A DNA stretch of 64,000 nucleotides from Stramonita haemastoma (GCA_030674155.1 CM060342.1:22423474-22487473); one strand, 5' to 3'; counted from the stretch's first letter, positions 33,398 to 45,681 are shown. Translations and numbers: made by a program. Notes: generated by a model from the sequence alone, not told the origin.

Positions 33398-33753
33398 GGC
33401 AATCACACAAACAGGAAGACATTATTATCTCCAAAGGCCAATCTGTGCAGGTGATGAGCAAGCCATTTAAACATAAATGAAGCAAGAAAAAATCTAAAAA
33501 GAAATCCAAGATGATAGTAGTACTACACTAATGTATCATGACCTTCACTCTGTCTATTATCTTGCTACATTTTTTTTTTTTACAATTTTAATGTCTACAT
33601 TTTTATTTACTACAATATACAAAATATAAATCTAATAAATCTCCAAGAGCTGTATCATCAAAGAAATTTATCACACAGCGCTATCATATACAGTAAAGTC
33701 TTACCTGTTTACGTAAAAAAAAAAAAAAAATGCGATGAGTGACAGAGCCATGC

Positions 33754-34035
33754 CTTGCAAGGAACAAGTAAAAGTTGACTACTGAAGTGCTGGTGTTGAT
33801 GAAGTCCTGGTGTTGATGAAGTCCTGGTGTTGATGAACTGCTGGTGTTGTTGAAGTCCTGGTGTTGATGAAGTCCTGGTGTTGATGATGTCCTGGTGTTG
33901 ATGAAGTGCTGGTGTTGATGGAGTGCTGGTGTTGATGAAGTCCTGGTGTTGATGAAGTCCTGAGAGTGGTACAGTTCAGGCGATGGTAATGACTGAAGTC
34001 TGAGAGATGATGGAATATCTTGCAATGATGAAATT
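33754..34035 (-). repeat. C-type exon-like cassette, 282 bp, GC donor
   Basis: Minus strand: TTTTTTTTTTGACAG acceptor, AATTTCATCATTGCAAG, about ten 17-bp units, TTGCAAG|GCATGG. Confidence 0.8.
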
Positions 34036-34424
34036 CTGTCAAAAAAAAAAGAATACTAGCTAAAAAGAAGAAATTGTACCAGATTATAAGCAAAGCAATT
34101 AAAACAAAATGAATGAAATGATATCAAGAAGAACCAAATCATCACAGACTACAATACAGTTTAACATGAATGCATCATGACTTCATGCAGTCTTCTTCCT
34201 TGTGACTTTTTTTTTTTTTTTTACAATTCTATTCAGTACATTTCTATTTATAGAAAACTCAACTTATTTAGAATATACACACAGCATCAATTTCATTAAC
34301 TTCCAAGAGTAGTGTCATCAATGTACTTTATGAACATCGTGTCACCAAATCCAGTCCAATTTCAGTTGTTAAAAAAAAAAAAAAAAAAAAAAAAGAATGA
34401 AGAGGACAGGTGACGGAACCATAC

Positions 34425-35326
34425 CTTGAAGGGAACCAGTAAAAGATGATTTCTGAAGTTCTGGCAATGAAGACATCCTTGCAGTGATGAAGTAGTCTGA
34501 ATGTTGACATTGGAAGTCCTGGTGATGAAAAAGTCTTTGCAGTGATGAAGTAGTCCTTTCAGCAATAAGATTCTTACAGCAAGAAGCCCATGTAGTGAAG
34601 AAGTCCTGGCAATAAAGAAGTCCAAGCAATGAAGAAGTGCTGGTAATGAAGAAGTGCTGGCAATGAAGAAGTGCTGGCAATGAAGAAGTCTATGCAATGA
34701 TGAAGTGCTGGTAATGAAGAAGTGCTGGCAATAAAGAAGTCCAAGCAATGAAGAAGTGCTGGTAATGAAGAAGTGCTGGCAATCAAGAAGTGCTGGCAAT
34801 CAAGAAGTCCTGGCAATGATGAAGTGCTGGCAATGTTGAAGTCCTGGCAGTGGTGAAGAAGACGTCCTTGCAGTGATGAAGTTGTCCTTTCAGCGATAAG
34901 ATTCTTACAGCAATAAAGAATCCCTGGCAATAAAGAATCCCTGGCAAAGAAGAAGTCCTTGCAGTGAAGAAGTCCTGGCAATGAAGAAGTCCTTGCAGCG
35001 ATGCAATTCTTGTGGTAATGAAAACATCTTTGCAATGAAGAAGCCCTCGCAATGAAGACATTCGTGCAATAAAGAAGTCCTTGTACTCATGAAGTAATCC
35101 TTGCAGCAATAAGATTGAGGCACTGAAGTATCCCTTGCACCAAAGAAGTCCTTGCAGAGATGAAGTCCTTGCAGTGAAGAAGTCCTTGCAGCAATTAAGA
35201 AGTCCTTGCCACAACAAAAAAGTCCTTGCTGAGATGAAAAGTCCTTGCAGTGATGAGGAAGTCCTTGCAGAGATGAAGTTGTCCTTGCTGAGATTAAAAG
35301 TCCTTGCAGTGATGAAGAAGTCCAAT

Positions 35327-35395
<69 letters not shown>

Positions 35396-35406
35396 GAGAT
35401 AGAGAG

Positions 35407-35457
<51 letters not shown>

Positions 35458-35660
35458 GATAGATATAAAGATATATAGAGAGAGATATAGAGAGATATAT
35501 ATATCTATATCTATAAATATATATATATATAAGTCTGTTGCAGTGGTGAAGAAGTCCTTGCAGAGATGAAAAGTCCTTGCAGTGGTGAAGAAGTCCTTGC
35601 AGAGATGAAAAGTCCTTGCAGTGGTGAAGAAGTCCTTGTGCCAATGAAGACCTTAATCTC
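34425..35660 (-). repeat. D-type cassette with GATA insertion, ~1.2 kb
   Basis: Donor-like end CCCTTCAAG|GTATGG. Mixed 18- and 20-bp units with GAAGAAGTGCTGGCAAT variants (34,640-34,850) and an internal GATA microsatellite. Confidence 0.8.
35325..35531. repeat. GATA/GAGATA/TA microsatellite
   Basis: About 200 bp of GATA, decaying rightwards to GAGA and TATA, lies between two cassette repeat units (AAGAAGTCCAATATAGATAG at its left end). Confidence 0.95.
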
Positions 35661-35841
35661 CCAGCAGATGTAAAATCTATCAGTAATAGATCAATACACA
35701 GATTATTACTCATCCAGGACAGATCAATACTCAAGATTATCAGGCATCAGCATAGACTATACTGCCATCTTAAGACCATCTTATGGTGATTTCCACACAC
35801 ATACAGTCAGACGTATACTCCAACCTATTTTTTCATACATT

Positions 35842-36400
35842 CTTTTTTTCTTTTCCCTTTTCTTTTTTTTTTGTGGGGCCTCCAACCACCTTCTCTTTTC
35901 CCCTTTCTTTTTTGTGGGGCCTCCAACCACCTTTTCTTTTCCCCTTTCTTTTTTTCCATCTTTTTTTTTCTTTTTTTTTGTGGGGCCTCCAACCACCTTT
36001 TCTTTTCCCCTTTTTTGTGGGGCCTCCAACCACCTTTTCTTTTCCCCTTTTTTGTGGGGCCTCCAACCACCTTTTCTTTTCCCCTTTTTTTTCATTTTTT
36101 TTATGGGGCCTCCAACCACCTTTTCTTTTCCCCTTTTTTGTGGGGCCTCCAACCACCTTTTCTTTTCCCCTTTTTTTTCATTTTTTTTGTGGGGCCTCCA
36201 ACCACCTTTTCTTTTTTTTGTGGGGCCTCCAACCACCTTTTCTTTTCCCCTTTTTTTTCATTTTTTTTGTGGGGCCTCCAACCACCTTTTCTTTTCCCCT
36301 TTTATGTGGGGCCTCCTACCACCTTTTCTTTTCCCCTTTCTTTTTTTTTTTCTTTTTTTGTGGGGCCCCCAACCACCTTTTCTTTTCCCCTTTTTTCCAT
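35842..36400 (+). repeat. CT block 3
   Basis: About twelve core units with short T linkers, more compact than the other blocks. It is followed by the post-CT spacer rather than by an A-type cassette. Confidence 0.9.
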
Positions 36401-36796
36401 CTATTTTCATTTTCTGACATCCAAAATTCATGTCATGTACATACAGACTCATCAAAAAAAGCAAATAGAAAAAAAGATCAAACAAAGTCATGTACGACTA
36501 CTAGTACTACTAAACAACAGGATTTAAAAAAATTTAAAAAAACATACAATGAAACATCCATCCAAACTGAAGTTCTATTAAGACATGAGCATTTTGTTTT
36601 GAAGGAGCACATACTATCAGTAATGCAGAAAAAGGAAATACAAAAATAAAATTTTAAAATAGGCAATTTAAAAAAAAAATCAGCAATGCAAATGTGGAGC
36701 TGATTTTTACAACAGAACCAAGAGTCTTGCTTCAAATAATTATGTCATGGCAACACCTCGGTGATAATCCACAACAACTCCAGTGCACAAACTATC

Positions 36797-36798
<2 letters not shown>
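36400..36798. repeat. Post-CT spacer, copy 2 (empty site for element M2)
   Basis: Contains GTTCTATTAAGACATGAGCA, the uninterrupted version of the site that carries element M2 at 41,230. No gene seen. Confidence 0.8.

Positions 36799-36874
<76 letters not shown>
36799..36874. repeat. CA microsatellite
   Basis: A CA run with one TACA, homologous in position to 24,706 and 42,057. Confidence 0.95.
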
Positions 36875-36877
<3 letters not shown>

Positions 36878-36949
36878 TATGGTCAGAGCATTGTGCTTGC
36901 GCTCTTTTTTCATTCCTTGGCTAAAGCTCCAATGCTCATTAAGTATTGA

Positions 36950-37797
36950 TGTAGAAGCCTTTGTGATGATGAAGTTCAGAAATCATGGCAATGAGGTATA
37001 TTCCAGTTCTGTGGATATACTTTGGTATGGCAATGAGGTATATTCCAGTTCTGTGGATATACTTTGGTGATGATGATGTTGATAAACTCTTAATGATGAT
37101 GAAGTCTTGGCACTGATGAGGTCTTGGCATTGATAAAGATTTGAAATTTGATGAAGTCTTGGTGATGATGAAGTCTTGGTGGTAGCATTAGCAGTATATA
37201 TATATTCTAGCGACAATTAAAGTCCTGTGGAGATGTTTAGATGATGACAAAGTCTCAGTAATGACGAAGTCTTCATGTTTATGAACTTTTGATATTGACA
37301 AAGACTTGCCACTTGGCAATGACAAAGCCTTTGCGTTAATGAAGTCTTAGTGTCTTGGTGATGATAAAAATCTTGGTGACGATGAAGTCTTGGTGATGAT
37401 AAAAATCTTGGTGACGATGAAGTCTTGGTGATGATAAAAATCTTGGTGCTGATGAAGTCTTGGTGATGATGAAGTCTTGGTGCTGATGAAGTCTTGGTGA
37501 TGATGAAGTCTTGGTAATGATGAAGTCTTGGTGTTGATGAAGTCTTGGTGATGATGAAGTCTTGGTGTTGATGAAGTCTTGGTGATGATGAAGTCTTGGT
37601 GTTGATGAAGTCTTGGCGTGATATATGAAGTCTCGATGATGACGAAGTTTTGGCGATGACAAAGTTGCAGCGATGATGAAGTTTTCATAATGATGAAGTC
37701 TTGGAGATGATGAAGTCTTGGCGACAATGCAGATGTTGATGTCTCAACTAAGATGAAGTCCTGACAATGGTGAAGTTTTCAGTCCTGGTGATAAGTC
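36950..37797 (-). repeat. E-type cassette 3
   Basis: Right border TTATTGTCCTTAG acceptor-like then GACTTATCACCAGGACTG. 17-bp-type units with GATGAAGTCTTGGTGAT (37,380-37,620) follow, and a 51-bp duplication around GGTATATTCCAGTTCTGTGG near 37,000. The minus frames are open for over 100 codons. Confidence 0.75.
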
Positions 37798-38311
37798 CTA
37801 AGGACAATAAGAACATAAATACATTATCATCTCAAAACAAAACATTTGGGGGGGGGGGCTATTTCAAAAACGTTTTACCTCATAACTACCATAACAATGA
37901 CAAAAGATCTCTGTGAAAAATCTCCCTCTCATCTAGATTTGATGCTATTTCCTTTTTCTCTCTTTCCCTCCCCCTCCTTTCCCACACAGTGGAGTTTGTA
38001 ACGAACAAGGCATTCAAAACATAATGATTAATAACATCAAGAAAGAAGAAACAAACACTCAAAGATAATAGCACAGTATAATGTTAATGCATGACTTTAT
38101 GTATCCTACATACCTATCACACATTTTTTCAATTTTATTATGTACGTTTCTGTCTATAAAAACCTCAACTTTTTTGGAATACACAAAATATGAATGTCCC
38201 TAATCTTCAAGACCTGTATTATCAGGCACTTTATCAACAGGGTGATATCAGATCAAGTACATACAACGCTATTTATACAAAGAATGAAGAAGAGAGGTGA
38301 CAGAACCATAC

Positions 38312-38826
38312 CTTGAAGGGAACAGGTGAAACCTGACTTTTGAAGTCCTGACAATGAAGGTGTCCTTGCGAAGTAGAAGTCCTTGCAGTGATGAAGAAGT
38401 CCTTGTGGTGGTGAAGAAGTCCTTGTGGTGATGAAGAAGTCCTTGTGGTGATGAGGAAGTCCTTGTGGCAGTGAAGAAGTCCTTGTGGTGATGAGGAAGT
38501 CCTTGTGGCAGTGAAGAAGTCCTTGTGGTGATGAAGAAGTCCTTGTGGTGATGAGGAAGTCCTTGTGGCAGTGAAGAAGTCCTTGTGGTGATGAAGAAGT
38601 CCTTGTGGTGATGAGGAAGTCCTTGTGGCAGTGAAGAAGTCCTTGTGGTGATGAAGATCTTGCGACAAAGAAGTCCTTATGGTGATGAAGATCTTGCGAT
38701 AATGAAGTCCTTGCAGTAATGAAGAAGTCCTTGTGGCAGTGAAGAAGTCCTTGTGGTGAAGTGATCCTGCCAAAGACAAAGTCCTTGCAGTGATGAACAA
38801 GTCCCTGAGAAGTTCTGGTGATGATC
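38312..38826 (-). repeat. B-type exon-like cassette, 515 bp
   Basis: Minus strand: TTATGTGTGATTGCCAG acceptor, GATCATCACCAGAACTTCTC, about 20 units of the 20-bp repeat alternating in a 60-bp pattern (GTGGTGATGAAG, GTGGTGATGAGG, GTGGCAGTGAAG on plus), CCCTTCAAG|GTATGG. Confidence 0.85.
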
Positions 38827-39220
38827 CTGGCAATCACACATAAAGGAATAGGTTGCTATCTAAAAATAAAACAACAACAAATCTGTGTAGGTGATGAGCA
38901 AACCATTTAAAATTAAAGGAAGAAAATATCAAGGAGGAAATTAGAGCAGATTGTAGTACAGTAGTTATGTATCATCACCTTCTTTCTGCCCATTATCTTG
39001 CCCATCACCTACATTCTTCCCAATACCTTATCATCTTTTTCTTTTTTTTTACAATTTTAATCCCTACATTTTTATTTACAACTCCCCCCCCCCAACATTA
39101 CAATATACAGAATGTAAATCTAAAAAATCTCCAAAAGCAGTATCATCTGAGAACTTGATCACACAGTGCCATCAGATCCACTACACTCTTAACTGTTTGT
39201 ATATAAAAAGGAATACTTAC

Positions 39221-39555
39221 AGGAAACAAGTAAAAGTTAACTACTTCTGAAGTGCTGGTGTTGATGAAGTCCTGATGTTGATGAAGTCCTGGTGTTGATA
39301 AAGTGAAGTCCTGGTGTTGACAAAGTCCTGGTGTTGATGAAGTCCTGGTGTTGATGAAATTCTGGTGTTGATGAAATTCCGGTGTTGATGAAGTCCTGGT
39401 GTTGATGAAGTCCTGGTGTTGATGAAATTCTGGTGTTGATGAAATTCTGGTGTTGATGAAATTCTGGTGTTGATGAAGTCTGGTGTTGATGAAATTCTGG
39501 TGTTGGTGAAGACAAAAGTCCAAGAGGTGATGAAATATCTTGCGATGATGAATTT
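39221..39555 (-). repeat. C-type exon-like cassette, 335 bp, rebuilt donor
   Basis: Acceptor TTTGGACAG. 17-bp units with several GATGAAATTCTGGTGTT variants. The usual CAAG|GTATGG end is deleted and the sequence reads TTTCCT|GTAAGTATTC, which is a closer match to the animal donor consensus. Confidence 0.75.
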
Positions 39556-39927
39556 CTGTCCAAAAAATAAACAAGAATACAGAATAAGCGCTATATAAAT
39601 TCCATGTATTATTAATTTTATCATCACCTGGAAAGAGAAAATTGGAGCCACTTATAAACAAGGCAATTAAAACGAAACGAAAGAAATGACACCAAGAAGA
39701 ACCAAATCATCACAAACTATAGTACCATATGATATGAATGCATCTACACTTCATACAGTCTCCTTTCTTGTAACATTTTTTTACAATTCTATTCAGCACA
39801 TTTCTATTTGTAGAAAACTCAACTTATTTAGAATACACACAGCATTAATTTCATTAACTTCCAAGAGCAGTGTCATCAATGCACTTTATCAACAATGTGG
39901 TACCAGATCCAGTTCAATTAAAATTGT

Positions 39928-39941
<14 letters not shown>

Positions 39942-40008
<67 letters not shown>
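39942..40008. repeat. AT microsatellite
   Basis: A pure AT run of about 66 bp, at the position where the D-cassette spacer elsewhere has poly-A (34,370) or poly-T (53,698). Confidence 0.95.
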
Positions 40009-40012
<4 letters not shown>

Positions 40013-40039
40013 AGAAGAGGACATGTAGCAGAAACATAC

Positions 40040-40480
40040 CTTGAGGGAAACCCATAAAAAATGATTTCTGAAATCCTGACAATGAAGACATCCTTGCAAC
40101 CATAAAGAAGATCTTGTAGTGATTAAAGAAATCCTTGTGATGATGAAGATGTCTTTGCAGTGATGATGAAGTATTTGTATTGATGAAGTCCTTGTGGTGA
40201 TGAAGTACTTGCATTGAAGTCATTTTGACAAAGAAGAAGTCTTTGTATTGATGAAGTCCTTGTGCTGGTGAACAAGTCCTTGTGGTGATGGAGAAGTCCT
40301 TGTGGTGATGAAGAAGTCCTTGTAGTAATAAAAAAGTTCTTGTATATGTACTGATGAAGTCCTTGTAGTGGTAAAGAAGTCCTTGTATTGATGAAGAAGT
40401 CCTTGTAGTAATGAAGAAGTCCTTGTAGTAATAAAGAAGTCCTTGTGGCAATGAATAGATCCTTGCAATGTAGACAGACA
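40040..40480 (-). repeat. D-type cassette, ~440 bp (subtype 2)
   Basis: Donor-like end CCTCAAG|GTATG. 20-bp units include GATGAAGTCCTTGTATT variants shared with 53,737 and 63,072. Confidence 0.8.
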
Positions 40481-40644
40481 TGAATATGAACTAAAAAAAA
40501 AGTATACAGTACCTACTGGTTAGCTACTAATTTTACACACATAAAACCATACCCAAAAATTCATGTTGCTTTGACCTCCGTGTTCCAGTCAAACTGCCAT
40601 TGGATTATCAGTCCTAAGGCCACAGCATAGAGTTGCCCACAGCA

Positions 40645-40651
40645 TATATAC

Positions 40652-40692
<41 letters not shown>
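40645..40692. repeat. AT microsatellite
   Basis: A TA run immediately before CT block 4. Confidence 0.95.
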
Positions 40693-40699
40693 CTAACTT

Positions 40700-41060
40700 C
40701 CTATTTTTCCCTTTTCCTCCTTTTTTTGTGTGGGGCCTCCAACAATCTTTTTTTTCCCCTTTCATATTTTTCATCTTTTTCTCTCTCTTTTTTTGTGGGG
40801 CCTCCAACCACCTTTTCTTTTCCCCTTTTTTCTTTCTGTGGGGCCCCCAACTACCTTTTCTTTTCCCCTTTTATTTTTATCTTCTTTTTTTTTCTTTTTT
40901 TGTGGGCCTCCAACCACCTTTTCTTTTCCCCTTTCTTTTTTTTAGGGGCCTCCAACCACCTTTTCTTTTCCCCCTTCTTTTTTTGTGGGGCCTCCAACCA
41001 CCTTTTCTTTTCCCCCTTTTTGTGGGGCCTCCAACCACCTTTTCTTTTCCCCATCTATTT
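40700..41060 (+). repeat. CT block 4
   Basis: About seven core units, followed by the post-CT spacer (41,060-42,050). Confidence 0.9.
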
Positions 41061-41228
41061 TCATTTTATGACATCCAAAATTCATGTCACATAGACAAAG
41101 ACTCATTAAAAAAGCAAACAGAAAAAAGATCAAACAAGGTCATGTACTACTACTACTACTAAACAGGATTTAAAAAAAACAAAAAAACATACAACGAAAC
41201 ATTAATCCAAACTGATATTCTATTATTA

Positions 41229-41895
41229 GCTCACTCCATACTGGGCCCTTTGTATTTATGTGTTCCTCTGGGTACTGGCCATTTGTATAGGTTATTTAAA
41301 AAATTGCCAAAAATAAATAACATGACTTGAAATTTTGAGACATTTATTTAAAAATGGAATAAGCATTGTACCAAGTTTTATAGCCCTTACTTTTATGGTT
41401 CATTTTTTTTGTTGCTGTAGTGAAAAAACATGGATTTTTTACAACTACAAAATTTTGGGTAGTTGCAAATGCATGAAAGGAAAATTTTCAGCATTATTGA
41501 AAAAACATTTTCCTCATAAATCACAATGAGAAATCCTGTAGAATGTAAAAAAGACTATTTGAGTGTGTATGCATTATACAACTTGGAATATATTAGTAAA
41601 ATACAATTGACGAATTTGTAATTTATAATTTTTCATTGTTGTTCGTTTGAACAGGAGGGAGGGACCTATGCTAAGAAAAATCCCTTAGCACAGCAAATAG
41701 ATGCTAACCAGTGACTCCACTGGTCTAAGGTTGAAATATGCTAATTAGACTGTACCAATGGAGGGCTCTGTCTGTGACGCTGGGTGATTACGTCACTTAG
41801 GGAAGTTTTTGAAAGTCGGAAGGGCTATAGCCGTTGTTCGTATACAAGGGGATGGAAATGGACGACGGCTATAGCCGTCGTTAGTATGGAGTGAG
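41229..41895. mobile_element. Inverted-repeat element M2, ~666 bp, non-autonomous
   Basis: Perfect 13-bp terminal inverted repeats CTCACTCCATACT (41,230-41,242) and AGTATGGAGTGAG (41,883-41,895). The spacer copy at 36,575 reads straight through the site. The likely target-site duplication is TTA (41,226-41,228 and 41,896-41,898), as in PIF/Harbinger elements, but one extra G at the left end makes this tentative. Near the right end lies a palindrome GACGGCTATAGCCGTC. The longest internal ORF (41,335-41,529, 64 codons) has no recognisable domain, so it presumably depends on a transposase elsewhere. Confidence 0.88.
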
Positions 41896-42056
41896 TTAAG
41901 ACATGAGCATTCTGTTTTGAAGAAGCACGTATTATCAATAATGCCAATGTGGAGCTGGTTTTACAACAGAACCAAGAGTGTTGCTTCAAACAATTATGTC
42001 ATGGCAACACATCTGTGATAATCCAGAACAACTCCAGTGCACAAATTATCCCTCTC

Positions 42057-42720
42057 ACTCACACACACACACACAATGAAGAAGTCCTGGCAATGAAGAA
42101 GTCCTGGCAATGAAGAAGTCCTGGCAATGAAGAAGTCCTGGCAATGAAGAAGTCCTTACAGTGATGAAGCCCTGGCAATGAAGAAGCCTTTGCAGTGATG
42201 AAGAAGAGAGTCCTTGCAGTGATGAAGAAGAGAGTCCTTGCAGTGATGAAGAAGTCCTGGAAGTGATAAATTCCTGGCAATGAACAAGCCCTGGCAATGA
42301 ACAAGCCCTGGCCCTGGCCTGGCAATGAAGAAGTGCTGGGAGTGATGAAGTCCTGGCAATGAAGAAGTCCTTGCAGTGATGAAGAAGTCCTTTCAGTGAT
42401 AAGATTCTTACGGCAATAAAGAATCCCATGCAATGAAGAAGTCCTGACAAAGAAAATGTCCTGGCAATGATGAAGTCCTTGCAGAGGTGCAATTCTTGTG
42501 GTAATGAAAACATCTTTGCAAATAAGAAGCCCTCGCAATGAAGACATTCATGCAATAAAGAAGTCTTTGTACTCATAAAATAGTCCTTGCAGCAATAAGA
42601 TTGAGGCACTGAAGAATCCCTTGCACCAAAGAAGTCCTTGCCGCAACAAAAAAAGTCCTTTCTGAAATGAAGAGGTACTTGCTGTGATGAAGAAGTCCTT
42701 GTGCCAATGAAGACCCAACA
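42057..42720 (-). repeat. D-type cassette fused to a CA run, no donor end
   Basis: A short CA run passes directly into GAAGAAGTCCTGGCAATG repeats (42,075-42,160), then 20-bp and degenerate units like the right half of other D cassettes. The GTATGG end and its spacer are missing, so this is a D cassette truncated by recombination. Confidence 0.8.
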
Positions 42721-42889
42721 GATGCAGAATCTATCAGTAATTGATCAATACATAGATTATTACTTATCCAGGACAGATCAATACTCAAGATTATCAGGCA
42801 GTAACACAAACTATACTGCCATCTTAAGACCATCTTATGGTGACTTCCACACACATACAGTCAGATGTATACTCCAACCTATTTTTTCA

Positions 42890-43277
42890 CATTGTTTTTT
42901 TCTTTTTCTTTTTTCTTTTTTTTTCTTTTTTGTGGGGCCCCCAACCACCTTTTCTTTCCCCTTTCCTTTTTTTCCTTTTTTTTTTGTGGGGCCTCCAACC
43001 ACCTTTTCTTTTCCCCTGTATTTTTTTTGTGGGGCCTCCAACCACCTTTTCTTTTCCCCTTTATTTTTTTTTTATGGGGCCTCCAACCACCTTTTCTTTT
43101 CCCCTGTATTTTTTTTGTGGGGCCTCCAACCACCTTTTCTTTTCCCCTTTCTTTTTTTTATGGGGCCTCCAACCACCTTTTCTTTTCCCCTTTTTTGTGG
43201 GGCCCCCAACCACCTTTCCTTTTCCCCCATCTTTTTTTCATCTTTTTTCTTTTTTTTTTGTGGGGCCTCCGACCACC
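42890..43277 (+). repeat. CT block 5
   Basis: About eight core units, joined to an A-type cassette on the right. Confidence 0.9.
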
Positions 43278-43764
43278 TCAATGATGGAGTCCTTGCAGTG
43301 ATGGAGTCTTTTTGAAGTCCTGATGGTGATGAACCTCTGGCGATGAAGAAATCCAGGTGATGAAAAACCAAGAAGTTCCTGTGATGATGATGAAGTCCTG
43401 GTGATGATGAAGATCCGGTGATGATGAAGTGAAGACCTGGTGATGATGAAGACCTGGTGATGATGAAGACCAGGTGATGATGATGAAGACCATGTGATGA
43501 TGATGAAGACCTGGTGATGATGAAGTGAAGACCTGGTGATGATGAAGTGAAGACCTGGTGATGATGAAGACCTGGTGATGATGAAGACCTGGTGATGATG
43601 AAGACCTGGTGATGATGAAGACCTGGTGATGATGAAGACCTGGTGATAAAGTGAAGTCCTGGTGATGATGAAGTGAAGTCCTGGTGATGAAGATCTGGTG
43701 ATGATGATGTCCTGGTGATGATGAAGTGAAGTCTTGGTGATGATGTCCTGGTGATGATGAAGAT
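43278..43764 (-). repeat. A-type cassette 3
   Basis: Acceptor TTAGTATTTTCTCCAG at 43,764, 17- and 22-bp units, joined to CT block 5 at CATTGAG|GTGGTCGG. Confidence 0.85.
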
Positions 43765-44079
43765 CTGGAGAAAATACTAACAGGAATAGGTTATCATCCC
43801 AAACCAGTGTGTTTTGAGCAAGCCATTCAAAGTAAAATAATAAAAAAAAAGCATCAAACCAGAAGAAACAAATACTCACAGAACATTGTACAGTACTACA
43901 TTAATGCATCATGACTTTATGCATCCTGCCTACCTACCACACATTTTTACAATTTTATTAAAAGTACATTTCTGTTTATTAAAAAAATTCAACTTTTTTT
44001 TTATAGAATATACAGAATCAGAATGTGAAATTCACTAATCTTTAAGAGCAGTGTCATAGGATACTTTATTAACAGGTTG

Positions 44080-44427
44080 TATTTATTTTTCATTTATTTA
44101 TCTATTTATTATTTCATATCAAGGATAATGGAATAAGCACTCATGTGCTTTGTTTACATCCAGTCCCTGTGTGAAGTTTTGTCAATCTTGTCATCTGTTC
44201 CAACTGGCACACAATGGCCTACTCTTACAAAAACTGAAACAGGATTTAACGTGTGCGCAAGATTTCTGCGTTCATTCACACACAGGGCCTCGGTTTATAG
44301 TCTCATCCGAAGGACTTGAGTTGGCACTGATGTTCACTCCTAGGGAAAAGTCCCCTCGAACGGGAATTGAACCTGGGTCATCAAATTGCAAGCGCAATGT
44401 TCTGACTACTAGGCTATCCCGGTGATG
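44080..44427 (-). repeat. SINE-I copy in B spacer, repeat 2
   Basis: The same insertion as at 29,085, with the same flanks (AACAGGTTGTATTTATTTTT at one end, GGTGATGTATCAGATCCTG at the other). Confidence 0.9.
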
Positions 44428-44492
44428 TATCAGATCCTGTACACTAAAGTTCTTTGTATAAAGAATGAACAGGAAAGGTGTCAGAACCATAC

Positions 44493-44687
44493 CTTGAAGG
44501 GAAGCAGTAACAGTTGGCTTTTCAAGTCCTGGTGATGAAGATGTTGTCGAGATAAGTAAGTCCTTGTGACAGTGAAGAAGTCCTTGTGACAGTGAAGAAG
44601 TCCTTGTGGCAGTGAAGAAGTGAAGAAGTCCTTGTGGCAGTGAAGAAGTGAAGAAGTCCTTGCGATCAAAAAATTCTGGCCAAGATC
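44493..44687 (-). repeat. B-type exon-like cassette, 195 bp
   Basis: As the 175-bp B cassettes plus exactly one more 20-bp unit. Confidence 0.8.
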
Positions 44688-45105
44688 CTGGCAATCACAT
44701 AAACAGGAATACATTATTATCTCCAAAGGCTGATCTGTGTAGGTGATGAGCAAGCTATTTAAACATAAAATGTTGCATGATGATCAATGGTGATGGGGAT
44801 AATGTAATGATGCTGCTGTGGAAGTGAATCCGCTTTGAGACTACTTGACAGGGTTGTACCTAAGAAATCACAGATCATAACAAACTTGTACACTACTGTA
44901 TCATGACTTTCACTCTGTCCATTATCTTACTACTTTATTAAAAAAATTAATCTCTACATTTTTATGTACTACAATATAGAGATTATAAATCTAAAAAATC
45001 TTCCAGAGCTGTATCATCAAAGAACTTCATCACACAGTACCATTAGATACAGTACAGTCTTACCTGTTTACGTAAAAATGAATACAATGGGTGACAGAAC
45101 CATAC

Positions 45106-45319
45106 CTTGCAGGGAACAAGTAAAAGTTGACTTCTAAAGTCCTGGTGTTGATGAAGTCCTGGTGTTGATGAAGTCCTGGTGTTGATGAAGTCCTGGTGTT
45201 GATGAAGTCCTGGTGTTGATGAAGTCCTGGTGTTGATGAAGTCCTGAGAGTGATAAAGTTCAGGTGATGATTATGACTGAAGTCCGAGAGATGATGAAAT
45301 ATCTTGCAGTGATGAGATT
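45106..45319 (-). repeat. C-type exon-like cassette, 214 bp
   Basis: Same structure and length as 30,093-30,306; both splice-like borders are intact. Confidence 0.85.
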
Positions 45320-45681
45320 CTGTCAAAAAATAAATAAGAATACATTGGCTGGAAAGAGAAAGTTGGACCAGCTTATAAACAAGGAAATTAAAAGAATGAA
45401 ATAAATAGCACCAAGAAGAACGAAATCACAGACCATTATAACATTAATGCATCCTGACTTCATCCAGTCTTCTTTCTTGTGTCACATTGACAGAATTCTA
45501 TTCAGTACATTTCTATTTATTGAAAACTCATTTAGAATACACACAGCATCAATTTTATCAACTTCCAAGAGCAGTGTTACCAATGTACTTTATCAACAAC
45601 ATCTTACCATATCCAGTTCATTTAAAATTGTTCAAAAAACAAAAAACAAAAAAATGAAGAGGACAGGCAACAGAACTATAC

